Shown: positions 8,481-17,550 of the stretch, piece by piece | Layout of the letters: each line of letters begins with the position of its first letter | Position numbering within the stretch: position 1 is the first letter of the stretch | Assembly: GCA_963850945.1 (NCBI GenBank) | Contig: CAWKNE010000026.1 | Span: 372,001 to 436,000 of the forward strand | From: Fen-1038 sp963850945 | GTDB lineage: Bacteria; Chloroflexota; Anaerolineae; Anaerolineales; Villigracilaceae | Length of the DNA stretch: 64,000 nt | Direction: 5' to 3' | Translations under genes and position numbers: made by a program | The notes under the pieces: generated by a model | The model's input: the letters and a program-made list of their open reading frames with translations, nothing else | Databases searched by the model: none | What the model was told of the DNA's origin: nothing

Positions 8481-10799
8481 CTAGAACATCATCATCTGAC
8501 CTTTGACTTGCTCGATAGGATCACTAACAATTTGTTCCTCAAAAGTTTCACGCGTCAAAATCGGGAGTTCAAAGAGGGCGCGCAGTAAACGATATTTTAC
8601 CAGCCGATAACTTTTCAATCGCTCTGCAAGCGCGGGGTCGCGCTGGACTTTGTACGCAACCAGCGCTACGCGTCCGCTAGGGATGACAAGCAAAGTTTGT
8701 TCAGGCGGATAAGGCGTTTCAGCGATTACGCGTCCGACCAGCGCGGATGCGAATAGGGAAAATACTCGGACAATTTTGCCTTTCTCCTCCCAGATCAAGA
8801 ATTTATCTTGCTGGCGCGTGTGGTATTCCAATCGTTTTCCTATTTTATCAGTCAATGCCATCATTTTATTGAGTTCTTTACGGCGCGCAGAAGCAACATC
8901 TTCTGCGCGCCGTTTCCATCTTGCTCCATCTTTTTCCGCGTAAGAATTCAATACGGCATAGATCATTCCTTTGGAGGGAGTCAACAGACCGGGGAAATGT
9001 GAATACAGATTATCTTCGATTTCTAGGAAGATGCTCTCCGGATTCTTTTGCAGGAAAGTTACAACTGCAACTTCGACGCGGTCAGCAAGCGTATCAAAAA
9101 TGTCACTTTGAGGGAGCACTTCGTTGGCACTCAGTGTATGCCCCGCGACCAAAGAGTTTTTACTTGAGAGTTGCAGATTCTTCGCGGCTTCGCGGCTCAG
9201 AATGACATTGCGACCCAAACCCCATAACCCGGTTTCCACATTTTCAACACCGAAATAATGGACAAGATCGGCATCGCCTTTCAATGCGGATTCAATGGTG
9301 GATTGTGTTTTCCGCATTGCTTCATCAAATTCCTGATCCTTTTTCCCCAACGCATGAGATTCAGCCAATGCGATCAAAGAAGCGGCATGGACATGCAAAT
9401 AACTGGCAGGCTCGCCGCGTTCCGATAAATGCTCGCGGATCGCTTGTCGAATCGAATCCGTTTCCGGTTCAATCAATTCGCGATGCAAATGTTCGCCGCG
9501 TTCCCAGACCATTTGAATCGGATCGTGCTCCGTGCGTATTGCAAGGCTTTTCAAATCAAAACCTGCCGCGCCCGCGGCGGTCAATGCAGATGTCAGAAAA
9601 GAAGGTTCGGCTTCCGGCAGCAGTCCAAAGAACGGCGTACCTAGCGGAAGCAGATCAAAGAGATGTGCAAATGCAGCGTGAAGCGCGGTAGCGTTCCATG
9701 CCCAATCATAACGGCGGCGGCGCAACGCAACCTTATACGGCTCAACGGCTTCGCGTCCCCAGAGCCAGCCAGCCCACAATGCAGATAAAGTCCAGAACGC
9801 TTGATTCGGGCGCGGTAACGCACTAATCACAGCCGAGATCGGAATTTCTTTTTTGACTTCGTACGCCAGATCTTTGAGTTGGCCTTCATAGATACAGATA
9901 CCGCCGCTCTCAGGTATCTTATTCGGCCATGCTTCACATGCGACGCTCGAAGCGGTTTCGGTCCATAGATTGATTCCACGCTCCAACATCATCCAAACAT
10001 TATGTTCGCGGAATTGATTCGGGATATTGAGCAGTTTAGGGCGGGATCGTTCGGATGGATAATCCCATAATGTATTGCCTGCATCGCACGCGACGAGGAT
10101 GAGCGCGGTTAATGCGCGGCGGCGTTCTGCTGTGAGGTTCAAACTATCCAGACGATTAATGATGGTCGTCAATACATACAATGGGCGCGGAATATAATGT
10201 TGAATGGCTTCTTCAACATAAGTGCGATCTTCATCATCCAACGAAGCCACGCGCTCAAACGCGCGCGAGCGATGCAACGTGTCGGTGGACGCGATCTTCT
10301 TTGCACGTTCGACATCTTCCGGCGCGACAATTCGTTCGCCTAAGTCACCGCACTCTTTGCATTCATAGACGCGTGCATACGGTGCATCCTCGCCCTTACG
10401 CCACAAAAAGGCTTGTGCAAACACCTCGTGTCCACATTTTTCGCAGACTGTGATGTAAAGCGATTGCAGATGATTCTCAAGACGATCTTCGCCTTTCTTC
10501 GAGACAGCAAGATCCGCAAGCGTGGCTTTGAAATCTGACTCGCTTGGAGGGCGAGCTGCCATCTCCAGCAGAAAACGCGTGATCGGATTATTGACTGTGA
10601 CAAGTACGCGGTATCCCGCACGCGCGGCTTCAATCGCAACCTGAGGGGCAAAGCCAAACGGATCGAGCAACCAGCTTCCAGTCGAGGTATGACGCGAAAG
10701 CCACGTTGAGATTGTCGCTTCTTCAAGCGGAGGAATAAATCTTGAAAGCGGGCCCGGGTCAGCGGCTTTCAATCCAGGAATATAAGGCTGAGCGTCCAT
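8481..10799 (-). CDS. large methylase-like protein with degenerate motifs and a zinc ribbon
   Basis: 772 aa, intact, no signal peptide. Around residues 45-75, LLDPFGFAPQVAIEAARAG followed by RVLVTVNNPITRF resembles motif I of DNA amino-methylases of the DUF1156 type, but the glycine-rich loop is altered (GFAPQ for GxGxx). A CxxC...CxxC zinc ribbon follows (CEKCGHE and CKECG). Where these enzymes have DPPY, this protein has SALPRPNQAFWTLSALWAG. It may be an inactive or repurposed methylase fold. It lies 39 bases downstream of the SAM methyltransferase gene, on the same strand. The family assignment is by eye and uncertain. Confidence 0.6.
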   Translation of the reverse strand: MDAQPYIPGLKAADPGPLSRFIPPLEEATISTWLSRHTSTGSWLLDPFGFAPQVAIEAARAGYRVLVTVNNPITRFLLEMAARPPSESDFKATLADLAVSKKGEDRLENHLQSLYITVCEKCGHEVFAQAFLWRKGEDAPYARVYECKECGDLGERIVAPEDVERAKKIASTDTLHRSRAFERVASLDDEDRTYVEEAIQHYIPRPLYVLTTIINRLDSLNLTAERRRALTALILVACDAGNTLWDYPSERSRPKLLNIPNQFREHNVWMMLERGINLWTETASSVACEAWPNKIPESGGICIYEGQLKDLAYEVKKEIPISAVISALPRPNQAFWTLSALWAGWLWGREAVEPYKVALRRRRYDWAWNATALHAAFAHLFDLLPLGTPFFGLLPEAEPSFLTSALTAAGAAGFDLKSLAIRTEHDPIQMVWERGEHLHRELIEPETDSIRQAIREHLSERGEPASYLHVHAASLIALAESHALGKKDQEFDEAMRKTQSTIESALKGDADLVHYFGVENVETGLWGLGRNVILSREAAKNLQLSSKNSLVAGHTLSANEVLPQSDIFDTLADRVEVAVVTFLQKNPESIFLEIEDNLYSHFPGLLTPSKGMIYAVLNSYAEKDGARWKRRAEDVASARRKELNKMMALTDKIGKRLEYHTRQQDKFLIWEEKGKIVRVFSLFASALVGRVIAETPYPPEQTLLVIPSGRVALVAYKVQRDPALAERLKSYRLVKYRLLRALFELPILTRETFEEQIVSDPIEQVKGQMMMF

Positions 10800-10838
10800 C
10801 GTGATTCAAGTATACATCCCCCTGATTAACGAAGAATG

Positions 10839-11518
10839 TTAAACGATAACGGCAAACAAATCGAATAACGGCACAGGCCAACACAACATTGCGATCTTTT
10901 CAATGCGCCCCAGCGAGGCAAGTTCATGTTTGATCTCGGCAATTCCACGCTCATGATAGTTTCCGGTATATTCGCGTCCCGCCACGCGGCGCCCGAGCTT
11001 GTAAAAAATATTTTCGGTTGGACCAGAGACGACTAAGCGGCCTCCCGGGCTGAGCAATCGCAAGAACTCTTTAGTGTGCCCGACAATTCATCTACATGTT
11101 CGAGCACATCAAGCGCAGTGACAACGTCGAAAGAGGCAGCCGGTAATTGGTCGAGGGAAAACGTACGCGCATCGCGAACTTCAATGTTCGATGGAAAATC
11201 AAGGATTGCCTTCATGCGCTCAAACGGAATCAAATCCACGTCCGCGGCAGTTACGTGATCGGCGATCTTTCCAAGGAACGGAAGTAGAACGCCGGAACCA
11301 CATCCGAAATCGAGAACGCGTTGATACGGCGCGGCGCCTTCAATGTATTCCATCGTTTTGCGAAGCCTTTGCCAGAACAACCAATTGATGAATGGGTTGG
11401 GATGAGAATACGCAGGAAACGCGGCCTCATCGAGACGACCAGATTCAGATTCCTTCAGCACTTTGCGGATGGCAGTCCGGATATTAAATTTATAAGCGTT
11501 GAAGTCAGCGTAATTCAT
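10839..11518 (-). CDS. class I SAM-dependent methyltransferase (frameshifted)
   Basis: About 226 aa after correction. SAM-binding motif VLDFGCGSGVLLPFLGK, acidic strand AADVDLIPFE and DVVTALDVLEHV fit a UbiE/Methyltransf_11 type enzyme. The C-terminal part (FLRLLSPGGRLVVSGPTE) is in another frame. One A is missing in the AAA run that reads TTT on the plus strand at 11070-11072. It overlaps the glycosyltransferase gene by 4 bases (ATGA), so the two are translationally coupled; a role in modifying a glycan or lipid carrier is plausible but unproven. Confidence 0.85.
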
Positions 11519-12492
11519 AGAGGTTCAGAGAGTGGTTCCTTTGGCACGGAACGCAGATCACTTTCGATGGCGGAAAGCAGAAGTTGAATGCCAAGCAGAA
11601 CGGTAAGCGTAGGGAGCATCACGGTACCGGTCGGTGCAGGGATATTATGGCTTGCATACTGTATCCATTTAACAATTCCGAAGATCAAACCAAATAAAAG
11701 AAGAGGAATGCCTGCCATCAAATAAATCGTTTCCATCGAAAAATCATAGATGAAATTTTTCAGCATCATGCGACGTATAAAAGTGAACAATAATTTAAAC
11801 GGAAATTCGAACAAGACCCGCCGGATAATCAAATTGGAGACCTCGCCTTGATAACGCGCCGGCATCGGCACATCGCGCACAACCGCGCCAAGCAAATATA
11901 AATTCGCCAGCATGGAAGTTTCAAAGTAATACGAACGGTCAATTCGTTCCAGCGTAAGTTGAGCCAGTGTCTCGGCCCGAATAGCGAGAAAACCGTTCGT
12001 CGGATCGAAAATGTTCCAGTAACCGGTCGCGGCCTTGGCAAAGAAGCCGAGTCCCATATTGCCGAGTTGACGAATAAATGGCATCTTCTGCAGGGCAATA
12101 AAATCTCGGAAACGATTGCCTTTGGCGTAATCCGCTTTGCCCTCGATCAGCGGCTCAATCAATTCAGGCAAGTGACTGACATCCATCTGTCCGTCGCCGT
12201 CAATCTTAACGACAATCTGCGCGCCGAGTTCCAGTGCTTTGCGGAAGCCCGTGACCATCGCGCCGCCCACACCTTGATTGTGATCATGTCGCAATAGGCT
12301 GAGTCGCTGGTCGCGTTTAACGAGAGCCGCCACGATATCCGAGGTTAAATCGGGTGAAGCATCATCCACCACGATGATATGGCGAATGTAAGATGGAAGC
12401 CCGCGCAAAACGCCAGCGATCTCGCCTTCCACGCGGTAAGCGGGAACGACTGCCGCAATCCTGTATTTTTGAAAATTGACCCGCTCTCTCAT
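11515..12492 (-). CDS. family 2 glycosyltransferase, DPM1-like, with C-terminal membrane helices
   Basis: About 325 aa from the Met at 12492 (in-frame Mets at 12495, 12522 and 12558 are alternatives; none has a clear ribosome-binding site). GT-A fold: VVPAYRVEGEIAGVLRGLP, VVDDASPDLT and the metal-binding stretch KIDGDGQMD. Two hydrophobic segments near the C-terminus (YLMAGIPLLLFGLIFGIV and LPTLTVLLGIQLLLSAI) anchor it. Members transfer a sugar from an NDP-sugar to polyprenyl phosphate. Diverges from the signalling gene at 12583. Confidence 0.88.
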   Translation of the reverse strand: MRERVNFQKYRIAAVVPAYRVEGEIAGVLRGLPSYIRHIIVVDDASPDLTSDIVAALVKRDQRLSLLRHDHNQGVGGAMVTGFRKALELGAQIVVKIDGDGQMDVSHLPELIEPLIEGKADYAKGNRFRDFIALQKMPFIRQLGNMGLGFFAKAATGYWNIFDPTNGFLAIRAETLAQLTLERIDRSYYFETSMLANLYLLGAVVRDVPMPARYQGEVSNLIIRRVLFEFPFKLLFTFIRRMMLKNFIYDFSMETIYLMAGIPLLLFGLIFGIVKWIQYASHNIPAPTGTVMLPTLTVLLGIQLLLSAIESDLRSVPKEPLSEPL

Positions 12493-12582
12493 CATCAACA
12501 ATTGTAATCGAACCTTATCCATGCGGCGCGGTTTTGCGTTAGAATATCCACTTAACAAGACAACTTCTCACCTAAGGAAACC

Positions 12583-13755
12583 ATGGCATCCACTGGGGAA
12601 CGAATTCTCATCGTCGAAAGCGAGCCAGATATTAGCGATTTGGTTGGGCGGCAAGCGCTTCAGCCGTTGGGGTATCAATTGACCTTGACAGGAGATGCTG
12701 GCACGGCCATCAAATCAGCGATTCAAAATCCTCCGGATTTGATTCTCGCCAACCTCAATTTGCCAGGCTTGAGCGGCAAGGATTTGATTACCGCTTTGAC
12801 CTCGCAGGGAATCAACGCGCCGTTGATTGTGATTGCCGAGAAGGGGCAGGAGCAGAGTGTGATCCAAAGTTTTCGCCTCGGCGCGGTGGACGCGATTCTG
12901 TGGCCCGCGCGTGATGCCGAAGTCGTACGCGTCGTCGAACGCGCACTTCAGCAGACTCATGAAACGCGCACCCGCATCCAACTGGATCGTCAACTGGAAG
13001 TCGCCAATCAGGAACTCCAACACAAAGTGCACGAACTGACCACCATTTTAGCCATAGGCAAAGCAGTGACATCCACCACCAATCCGCGTCGGCTATTCGA
13101 CCAAATCGTTGAGGGTGCAATGCAAGTCTCAGAAGCTGAAACAAGCTGGCTGATGATCCGCGATGAAAACACCCGCGCCTTTTTACTGACCGCACATCGC
13201 AACCTACCCGAAAGCTGGGCAAAGAAAATCAACCAGCCTTTGGATGATGGCATCAGTTCATTGGTTGCCGTTTCAGCAGGTACGCTTGCCATTCATGGCG
13301 CACCCCTCGAAAAATTCAAAGTGGCGGCTTTAGGAAAATCTGCGGCAGTTGTACCCATCAAAGTCCAAAGTGAAGTAATAGGCTTGTTGATTGTCGTCCG
13401 CAAAGCGGATCGTGAGATCGATAAAGTCGCGCAGTCCCTGCTTGAAGCGGTCGCCGATTACGCATCCATCTCTCTCGTCAATGAGCGGTTGTTCCGCGTT
13501 ATTCAGAAAAATGTTGAAGCCGCGAGAATAAACGAAAAACGACGCATGGCCATGCTTGAATCGCTACGAGAGTCCATTCGTGAGGAAATGCAGGTCTCTA
13601 TGTATCCGCTGGAAGCGCTCCTCTCCGGCAAGCCCGGTTCGCTGACCGCCGAGCAGGAACAGGCTCTCCAAACCATTCAAAGTTCTTTGCAACGACTCTC
13701 ACGTTCTGGCGAAAAAACGGTTGTGCCAGATGCCATGAAAAAAGGAAATGGATGA
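12583..13755 (+). CDS. pseudo-receiver plus GAF-domain signalling protein
   Basis: 390 aa. Residues 5-125 form a receiver fold (ILIVESEPDISDLVG), but the phospho-acceptor Asp is Asn57 (LILANLNLPG). The switch Thr/Ser and the conserved Lys are also replaced (VIAEKG, LWPARD). A short coiled coil (about 130-150) leads to a GAF domain (160-310: LTTILAIGKAVTSTTNPRRL, TSWLMIRDE). AAGGAAACC precedes the ATG. It overlaps the histidine-kinase gene by 4 bases. It probably senses a ligand through GAF, with the receiver serving as a protein-interaction module. Confidence 0.88.
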   Translation: MASTGERILIVESEPDISDLVGRQALQPLGYQLTLTGDAGTAIKSAIQNPPDLILANLNLPGLSGKDLITALTSQGINAPLIVIAEKGQEQSVIQSFRLGAVDAILWPARDAEVVRVVERALQQTHETRTRIQLDRQLEVANQELQHKVHELTTILAIGKAVTSTTNPRRLFDQIVEGAMQVSEAETSWLMIRDENTRAFLLTAHRNLPESWAKKINQPLDDGISSLVAVSAGTLAIHGAPLEKFKVAALGKSAAVVPIKVQSEVIGLLIVVRKADREIDKVAQSLLEAVADYASISLVNERLFRVIQKNVEAARINEKRRMAMLESLRESIREEMQVSMYPLEALLSGKPGSLTAEQEQALQTIQSSLQRLSRSGEKTVVPDAMKKGNG

Positions 13756-15200
13756 CTGAGCGCGATCTGATTCTATTGGCGTTGGATGACTCTCAAGACT
13801 TGCACCTGATGGAGCGCGCTCTACAGGCTGTAGATTATGAAGTCGCAATTACCCATGATAGCGAAGGATTGAAAAAAATCCTGGATAAATCATCGCCAGC
13901 TTTATTGCTCATTGCAGAACAATTTTCCGGTAAGAATGGAATCGAAATCGCTGAGGCGGAACTCGAACGCTTTCCAACCCTTCCGATTCTGCTGTTTGCA
14001 GAAAAGGATACAACAGGCACGATCAAATCCGTTTTGCAAGCGGGTTTGAGTGGATACCTTTATCCGCCCCTTCACACCGACGATATCGTGAACGCCGTCA
14101 ACCGAAGTCTGGCGCGCGCCCGGCACCTCGGCGACTGGATTCGCCGTGAGGTCAAACGTACCACTTCGTCTCTCGAAAAACGCGCCCAGATTTCCGAAAC
14201 CGAACGCGAGAAATTGGAATCAATCATCGCCAACATTGAAGATGGCGTGATTGTTCTGGATGATGGGCACAAAATCCTCTTCACGAATCGCATTGCGCGC
14301 GAGACTTTTGGCTTGCCTCCTGATTCAATAGGCAGGCCCATCCTGCATGTGATCCAAAATCCGGACCTTCAGGCATTCCTGCTCCGTTCAACGGAATCCT
14401 CCATTAAGTATCACGAATTGAATTTCGATGATGGGCGGATTTTCAATGCACAACAGACTTCCATCCCCCACATGGGCATCAGCATTACATTCCATGATAT
14501 TACATATCTAAAGAAACTAGACCAGATCAAAAGCGAATTCGTTCACACTGTTTCCCATGATCTGCGTTCTCCATTGACTGCTGTACTAGGTTATGCCGAA
14601 TTGATTTCGCGTGTGGGACCGCTCACCGATCAACAGCAGGAATTCATAAAGCGGATTCAAATGAGTATACAGAGCATTACCACTCTCATTAATGATCTGC
14701 TTGACCTGGGCCGCCTCGAAGCAGGCTTCGATACACGCCGTGAATTGGTTCAACTGGAAAGCGTTCTCCATTATTCTCTGGATACGCTCGGGTCGCTGAT
14801 CACACAAAAAAAACTTCATCTTGAAACAAATATTGCGCCCAATCTGCCAGCCCTGCGCGCCAACCCCATTCGCATCCGTCAAATGCTGGATAATTTAATC
14901 GGGAACGCGATCAAATATACACCCAAAGAAGGAACGATCCGCATCAGCATTCGCACCGAGGATCACCAACTCATCTTTGAAATCAACGACACGGGTCCGG
15001 GCATTCCACCGGATGAGCAATCTCGAATCTTTGAAAAGTTCTATCGCGCCAGCAATGTGTTGGATGGCCCGAAAGGCACAGGTCTTGGGCTAGCCATCGT
15101 CAAATCCATCGTAGAAAGTCATCAGGGACGCATATGGGTGGAATTGATATTGGATCAGGGAGCCACTTTCATTGTGGTATTGCCTGTGTACGAGCAATAG
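13752..15200 (+). CDS. histidine kinase with degenerate N-terminal receiver and PAS domain
   Basis: 482 aa, no membrane segments. Domains in order: receiver-like fold (5-125) in which the acceptor Asp is Ala55 and the conserved Lys is Pro (YLYPPLH); linker; PAS (155-250, ANIEDGVIVLDDGHKILFTN); HisKA with His269 in FVHTVSHDLRSPLT; HATPase with N-box MLDNLIGNAIKYT, G1 DTGPGIPPDE and G2 GTGLGLAIV. The catalytic core is intact, so it should autophosphorylate. Translationally coupled to 12583-13755. No response regulator with an intact Asp lies nearby. Confidence 0.9.
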   Translation: MTERDLILLALDDSQDLHLMERALQAVDYEVAITHDSEGLKKILDKSSPALLLIAEQFSGKNGIEIAEAELERFPTLPILLFAEKDTTGTIKSVLQAGLSGYLYPPLHTDDIVNAVNRSLARARHLGDWIRREVKRTTSSLEKRAQISETEREKLESIIANIEDGVIVLDDGHKILFTNRIARETFGLPPDSIGRPILHVIQNPDLQAFLLRSTESSIKYHELNFDDGRIFNAQQTSIPHMGISITFHDITYLKKLDQIKSEFVHTVSHDLRSPLTAVLGYAELISRVGPLTDQQQEFIKRIQMSIQSITTLINDLLDLGRLEAGFDTRRELVQLESVLHYSLDTLGSLITQKKLHLETNIAPNLPALRANPIRIRQMLDNLIGNAIKYTPKEGTIRISIRTEDHQLIFEINDTGPGIPPDEQSRIFEKFYRASNVLDGPKGTGLGLAIVKSIVESHQGRIWVELILDQGATFIVVLPVYEQ

Positions 15201-15234
15201 GATACTTTGAGACAACAGATCAATGGCTAAAAAT

Positions 15235-15264
15235 GCTGCTGCCGGACCTAGGTCCGGCAGCAGC
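15235..15264. terminator. perfect 30-nt palindrome, probable bidirectional terminator
   Basis: GCTGCTGCCGGACC TAGG-centred perfect palindrome between two converging genes. On the minus strand it is followed by ATTTTT, a good terminator for the 15419-17979 gene group; on the plus strand only TTT follows, for the kinase gene. Confidence 0.65.
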
Positions 15265-15418
15265 TTTCGCCAAAGGAGGAGACAGTGAGGAGCATCTTGG
15301 AGGTGTCTTTGTTCCGTCTCCATATTCATAATACCGCAGGGATGAAAATCGCGGGATTATCAAATGTCATAAATTAATAGTGATAGTATTCACAATATGC
15401 CATCTTTAATTCATGCAA

Positions 15419-15838
15419 TTATTTCAGATTGGAAAGAAACTGTCTCATCAATTCAATCGCATTTGTAGAATCTCTATATGCCATCACCTGCAATTGCGGG
15501 TGCGGATTTCCACTGATCATTTTCGAGACTTTACGCCCTTCCTGGAACAAACATAGCACAGGTTTACCTTCGTTCAATGCAAGACCAATTTCATATCCAA
15601 CACCATGCGATGGCACGCTTACTTCCGCGACCAGGGCATTTGCCACACGAATCCAAGTCACATCGCGTTCGTATACTTCACGCGGCGCGACCACCGCTTC
15701 CAGCGATAAAACATTTGATTCGGCCAGATGCGCCGTCGGCACCTCGTGACCATCCATAACGAGGGCCGCCGTTAGGTCTTGATAGACGCGTTCAAATTCT
15801 CGCCCACCGGTAATGGAGCAGGCAAAATAAATGTTCAT
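15419..15838 (-). CDS. DNPH1/RCL-like nucleoside 2-deoxyribosyltransferase family protein
   Basis: 139 aa. Starts MNIYFACSITGGREFERVY, the nucleotide-binding loop of the family. It has VAEVSVPSHGVGYEIGLAL, where the Glu is the expected catalytic residue, and KPVLCLFQ. Family members hydrolyse the N-glycosidic bond of (modified) dNMPs or transfer 2-deoxyribose, so pool sanitation is the likely role. Last gene of the ssb-translin group, overlapping the upstream gene by 4 bases. Confidence 0.82.
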   Translation of the reverse strand: MNIYFACSITGGREFERVYQDLTAALVMDGHEVPTAHLAESNVLSLEAVVAPREVYERDVTWIRVANALVAEVSVPSHGVGYEIGLALNEGKPVLCLFQEGRKVSKMISGNPHPQLQVMAYRDSTNAIELMRQFLSNLK

Positions 15839-16452
15839 TTCCTGGGCAATCGTGAAAGGATGGATTGATCTGAAGTTTTTTCTTCAAGCACCTTACCGCT
15901 CACGCGCATACTTTCCAATTCAGTGCTGAAGCCCATAAAGTCATTCACTAGAATGATAAAGTGAGGCGTGCTGTCTTTGAAGAAAAAGGGTGAAAGAAAA
16001 AATCGCAATACAGAAAGAGGCAACGGGAATGCATTCAACTCTATCTTGACTGCTGTCATATTTGCTAGCGGTGCGATGATCTCGCGCCTCCAGCCAGAAA
16101 TACTTCTCGGCGGAAACGTTGCCCCTATGCTGACTGTGGTTGTGCGAAGAATGCGGCGATACGAAATATTCATGCGCAGGAACGGTGTCACCAGCCGCAA
16201 GTGATCGCTGAACGGTTGCACATATCCGCTCCTGCGAAAGGACACCATGACCAGCGATGCCAATGTCACAATGCCGCCCAGCCAAGCCATAGTCTGCCAA
16301 CGCCACGGTTCAGCAAGGCGCATGAATGGGTCTTGATAAAGCGGCCACGCAAGCGATGTCAATGCCAGGCCCAACAGCAGGATGGCTGGCCACCAGCGGT
16401 CAATCATGTGTGTATAAATGACGAGCGGATAACGTTTTCCGGCTTTTGCCAT
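15835..16452 (-). CDS. two-helix membrane protein of unknown function
   Basis: 205 aa. Two hydrophobic helices at about 22-37 (WWPAILLLGLALTSLAWPL) and 53-70 (MAWLGGIVTLASLVMVSF), then a soluble basic domain with FLRMNISYRRILRTTTVSIG, which resembles a PH-like or LPS-type strand pattern but is not recognised. It begins 3 bases after the translin stop and overlaps the DNPH1-like gene by 4 bases, so all three are co-translated. Confidence 0.7.
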   Translation of the reverse strand: MAKAGKRYPLVIYTHMIDRWWPAILLLGLALTSLAWPLYQDPFMRLAEPWRWQTMAWLGGIVTLASLVMVSFRRSGYVQPFSDHLRLVTPFLRMNISYRRILRTTTVSIGATFPPRSISGWRREIIAPLANMTAVKIELNAFPLPLSVLRFFLSPFFFKDSTPHFIILVNDFMGFSTELESMRVSGKVLEEKTSDQSILSRLPRK

Positions 16453-16455
16453 AGA

Positions 16456-17149
16456 TCAATCTTCAGCATCAGATGAAATCACGCGCCCGCCTCTTTTCGT
16501 GGCCTCTGGTTTGTTGCCGCCGTTTAATTGAGCGCTCAAGTTCCCGATGGCCTGTTCAAGATGTTCGCCGCGCAAACTAAACGTGATGTCGCCGCGCGTT
16601 TTCTCAATGATGCCGCGCGCCAAGTCAGTCTGTCGGCGCAGACCGTTAGTGATTGCATCAGGATAATCCATCGTAACCAACACAGAATAGATATCATCCA
16701 TGATGCCAAGCAAACGTTCCGCTTCCTGCGAATAACCGTGTCGCAAAATATCGAGCGTCCGCCGCCGTAATTCACCTACCACTTCAGCTAAGCCGTTTAA
16801 ATAAGTAAATCCGGCTACGCCTAATTCTTCTGGAGTAAGCAGGGGTTGATTTCGAAATCAGCGCACAAGTAACATTTGCCTCAACAAACTCTTTCAGCGC
16901 ATCTTGTGTATAACCCGAATAGAAAAGGTCAGGATATTGCGCAAGGTCGTTTTTCAAACGGTCAGCCAATTCGCGTGCCTCGGACAAATGCTGTTGCATC
17001 ACATCCGTCTCATCACGATGAACAGCACGAATGGCAAGAGAACAAGCACGCGTTAATTGGCGCGCTTGGGATAAAGCCTGATCACGGGATGCAGTGCGCG
17101 CATCGAAACTATGGCGAATCTGCTCGGCAATACTTTCAAGTTTTTGCAT
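16456..17149 (-). CDS. translin-family protein (frameshifted)
   Basis: About 230 aa after correction, all-helical. Residues such as LFYSGYTQDALKEFVEANVT, then LTPEELGVAGFTYLNGLAEV and GELRRRTLDILRHG match the bacterial/archaeal translin family (COG2178). Translins form ring-shaped oligomers that bind single-stranded DNA or RNA. One extra A (TTT on the plus strand at 16850-16852) splits the frame after CALIS; removing it joins NQPLLTPEELG. The gene lies between DUF3467 and a membrane protein and is in the same unit as ssb. Confidence 0.85.
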
Positions 17150-17164
17150 AATGATCTTCGGCTT

Positions 17165-17497
17165 TCAGGCCTTATCTTCTTTTGGAGGCTCAGGCGGCTG
17201 GTGCGGGCGAAAGAGATTCTCAGCCAGTGAGGTATTGGTCGGTACGTTAATTTCGCCAAAAGCGGATTTATACCGTGCCAAATTTTCCGCCAATGCGCGC
17301 ACCAGCAGTTTCGCCGAAAGCGGCGACATCAATACCCGCGCTTTGACGGTGGCTTTGGTATCCCCAGGCAAAATGTGTGCAAAGTCAATTACAATATCAG
17401 CGGGAGAATGGGAGATGCGCGCTAGATTAGCGTAGACCACATCAAGCCCAGAGGGAATTTCGAGCGAAGGAGATGCTGGAGGAGTAGGAAGAGACAT
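17165..17497 (-). CDS. DUF3467 domain protein
   Basis: 110 aa. The pattern VYANLARISHSPADIVIDFA, RVLMSPLSAKLLVRALAENL and YKSAFGEI is the DUF3467 signature; the family has no known activity. Proline-rich tails at both ends. The start follows GGAGAGAAAT. It sits 53 bases downstream of ssb and 15 bases before the translin gene, which suggests a nucleic-acid related role; this is inference from context only. Confidence 0.85.
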   Translation of the reverse strand: MSLPTPPASPSLEIPSGLDVVYANLARISHSPADIVIDFAHILPGDTKATVKARVLMSPLSAKLLVRALAENLARYKSAFGEINVPTNTSLAENLFRPHQPPEPPKEDKA

Positions 17498-17550
17498 ATT
17501 TCTCTCCGATCATGATGAGCGACTCAAACAAGTCGCTCCTTTATAAAATA

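Noticed and set aside
9284..9691. 135-codon plus-strand frame inside the methylase-like gene
   Set aside because: Antisense shadow of a well-formed 772-aa frame; Arg/Gln-rich translation typical of shadows.
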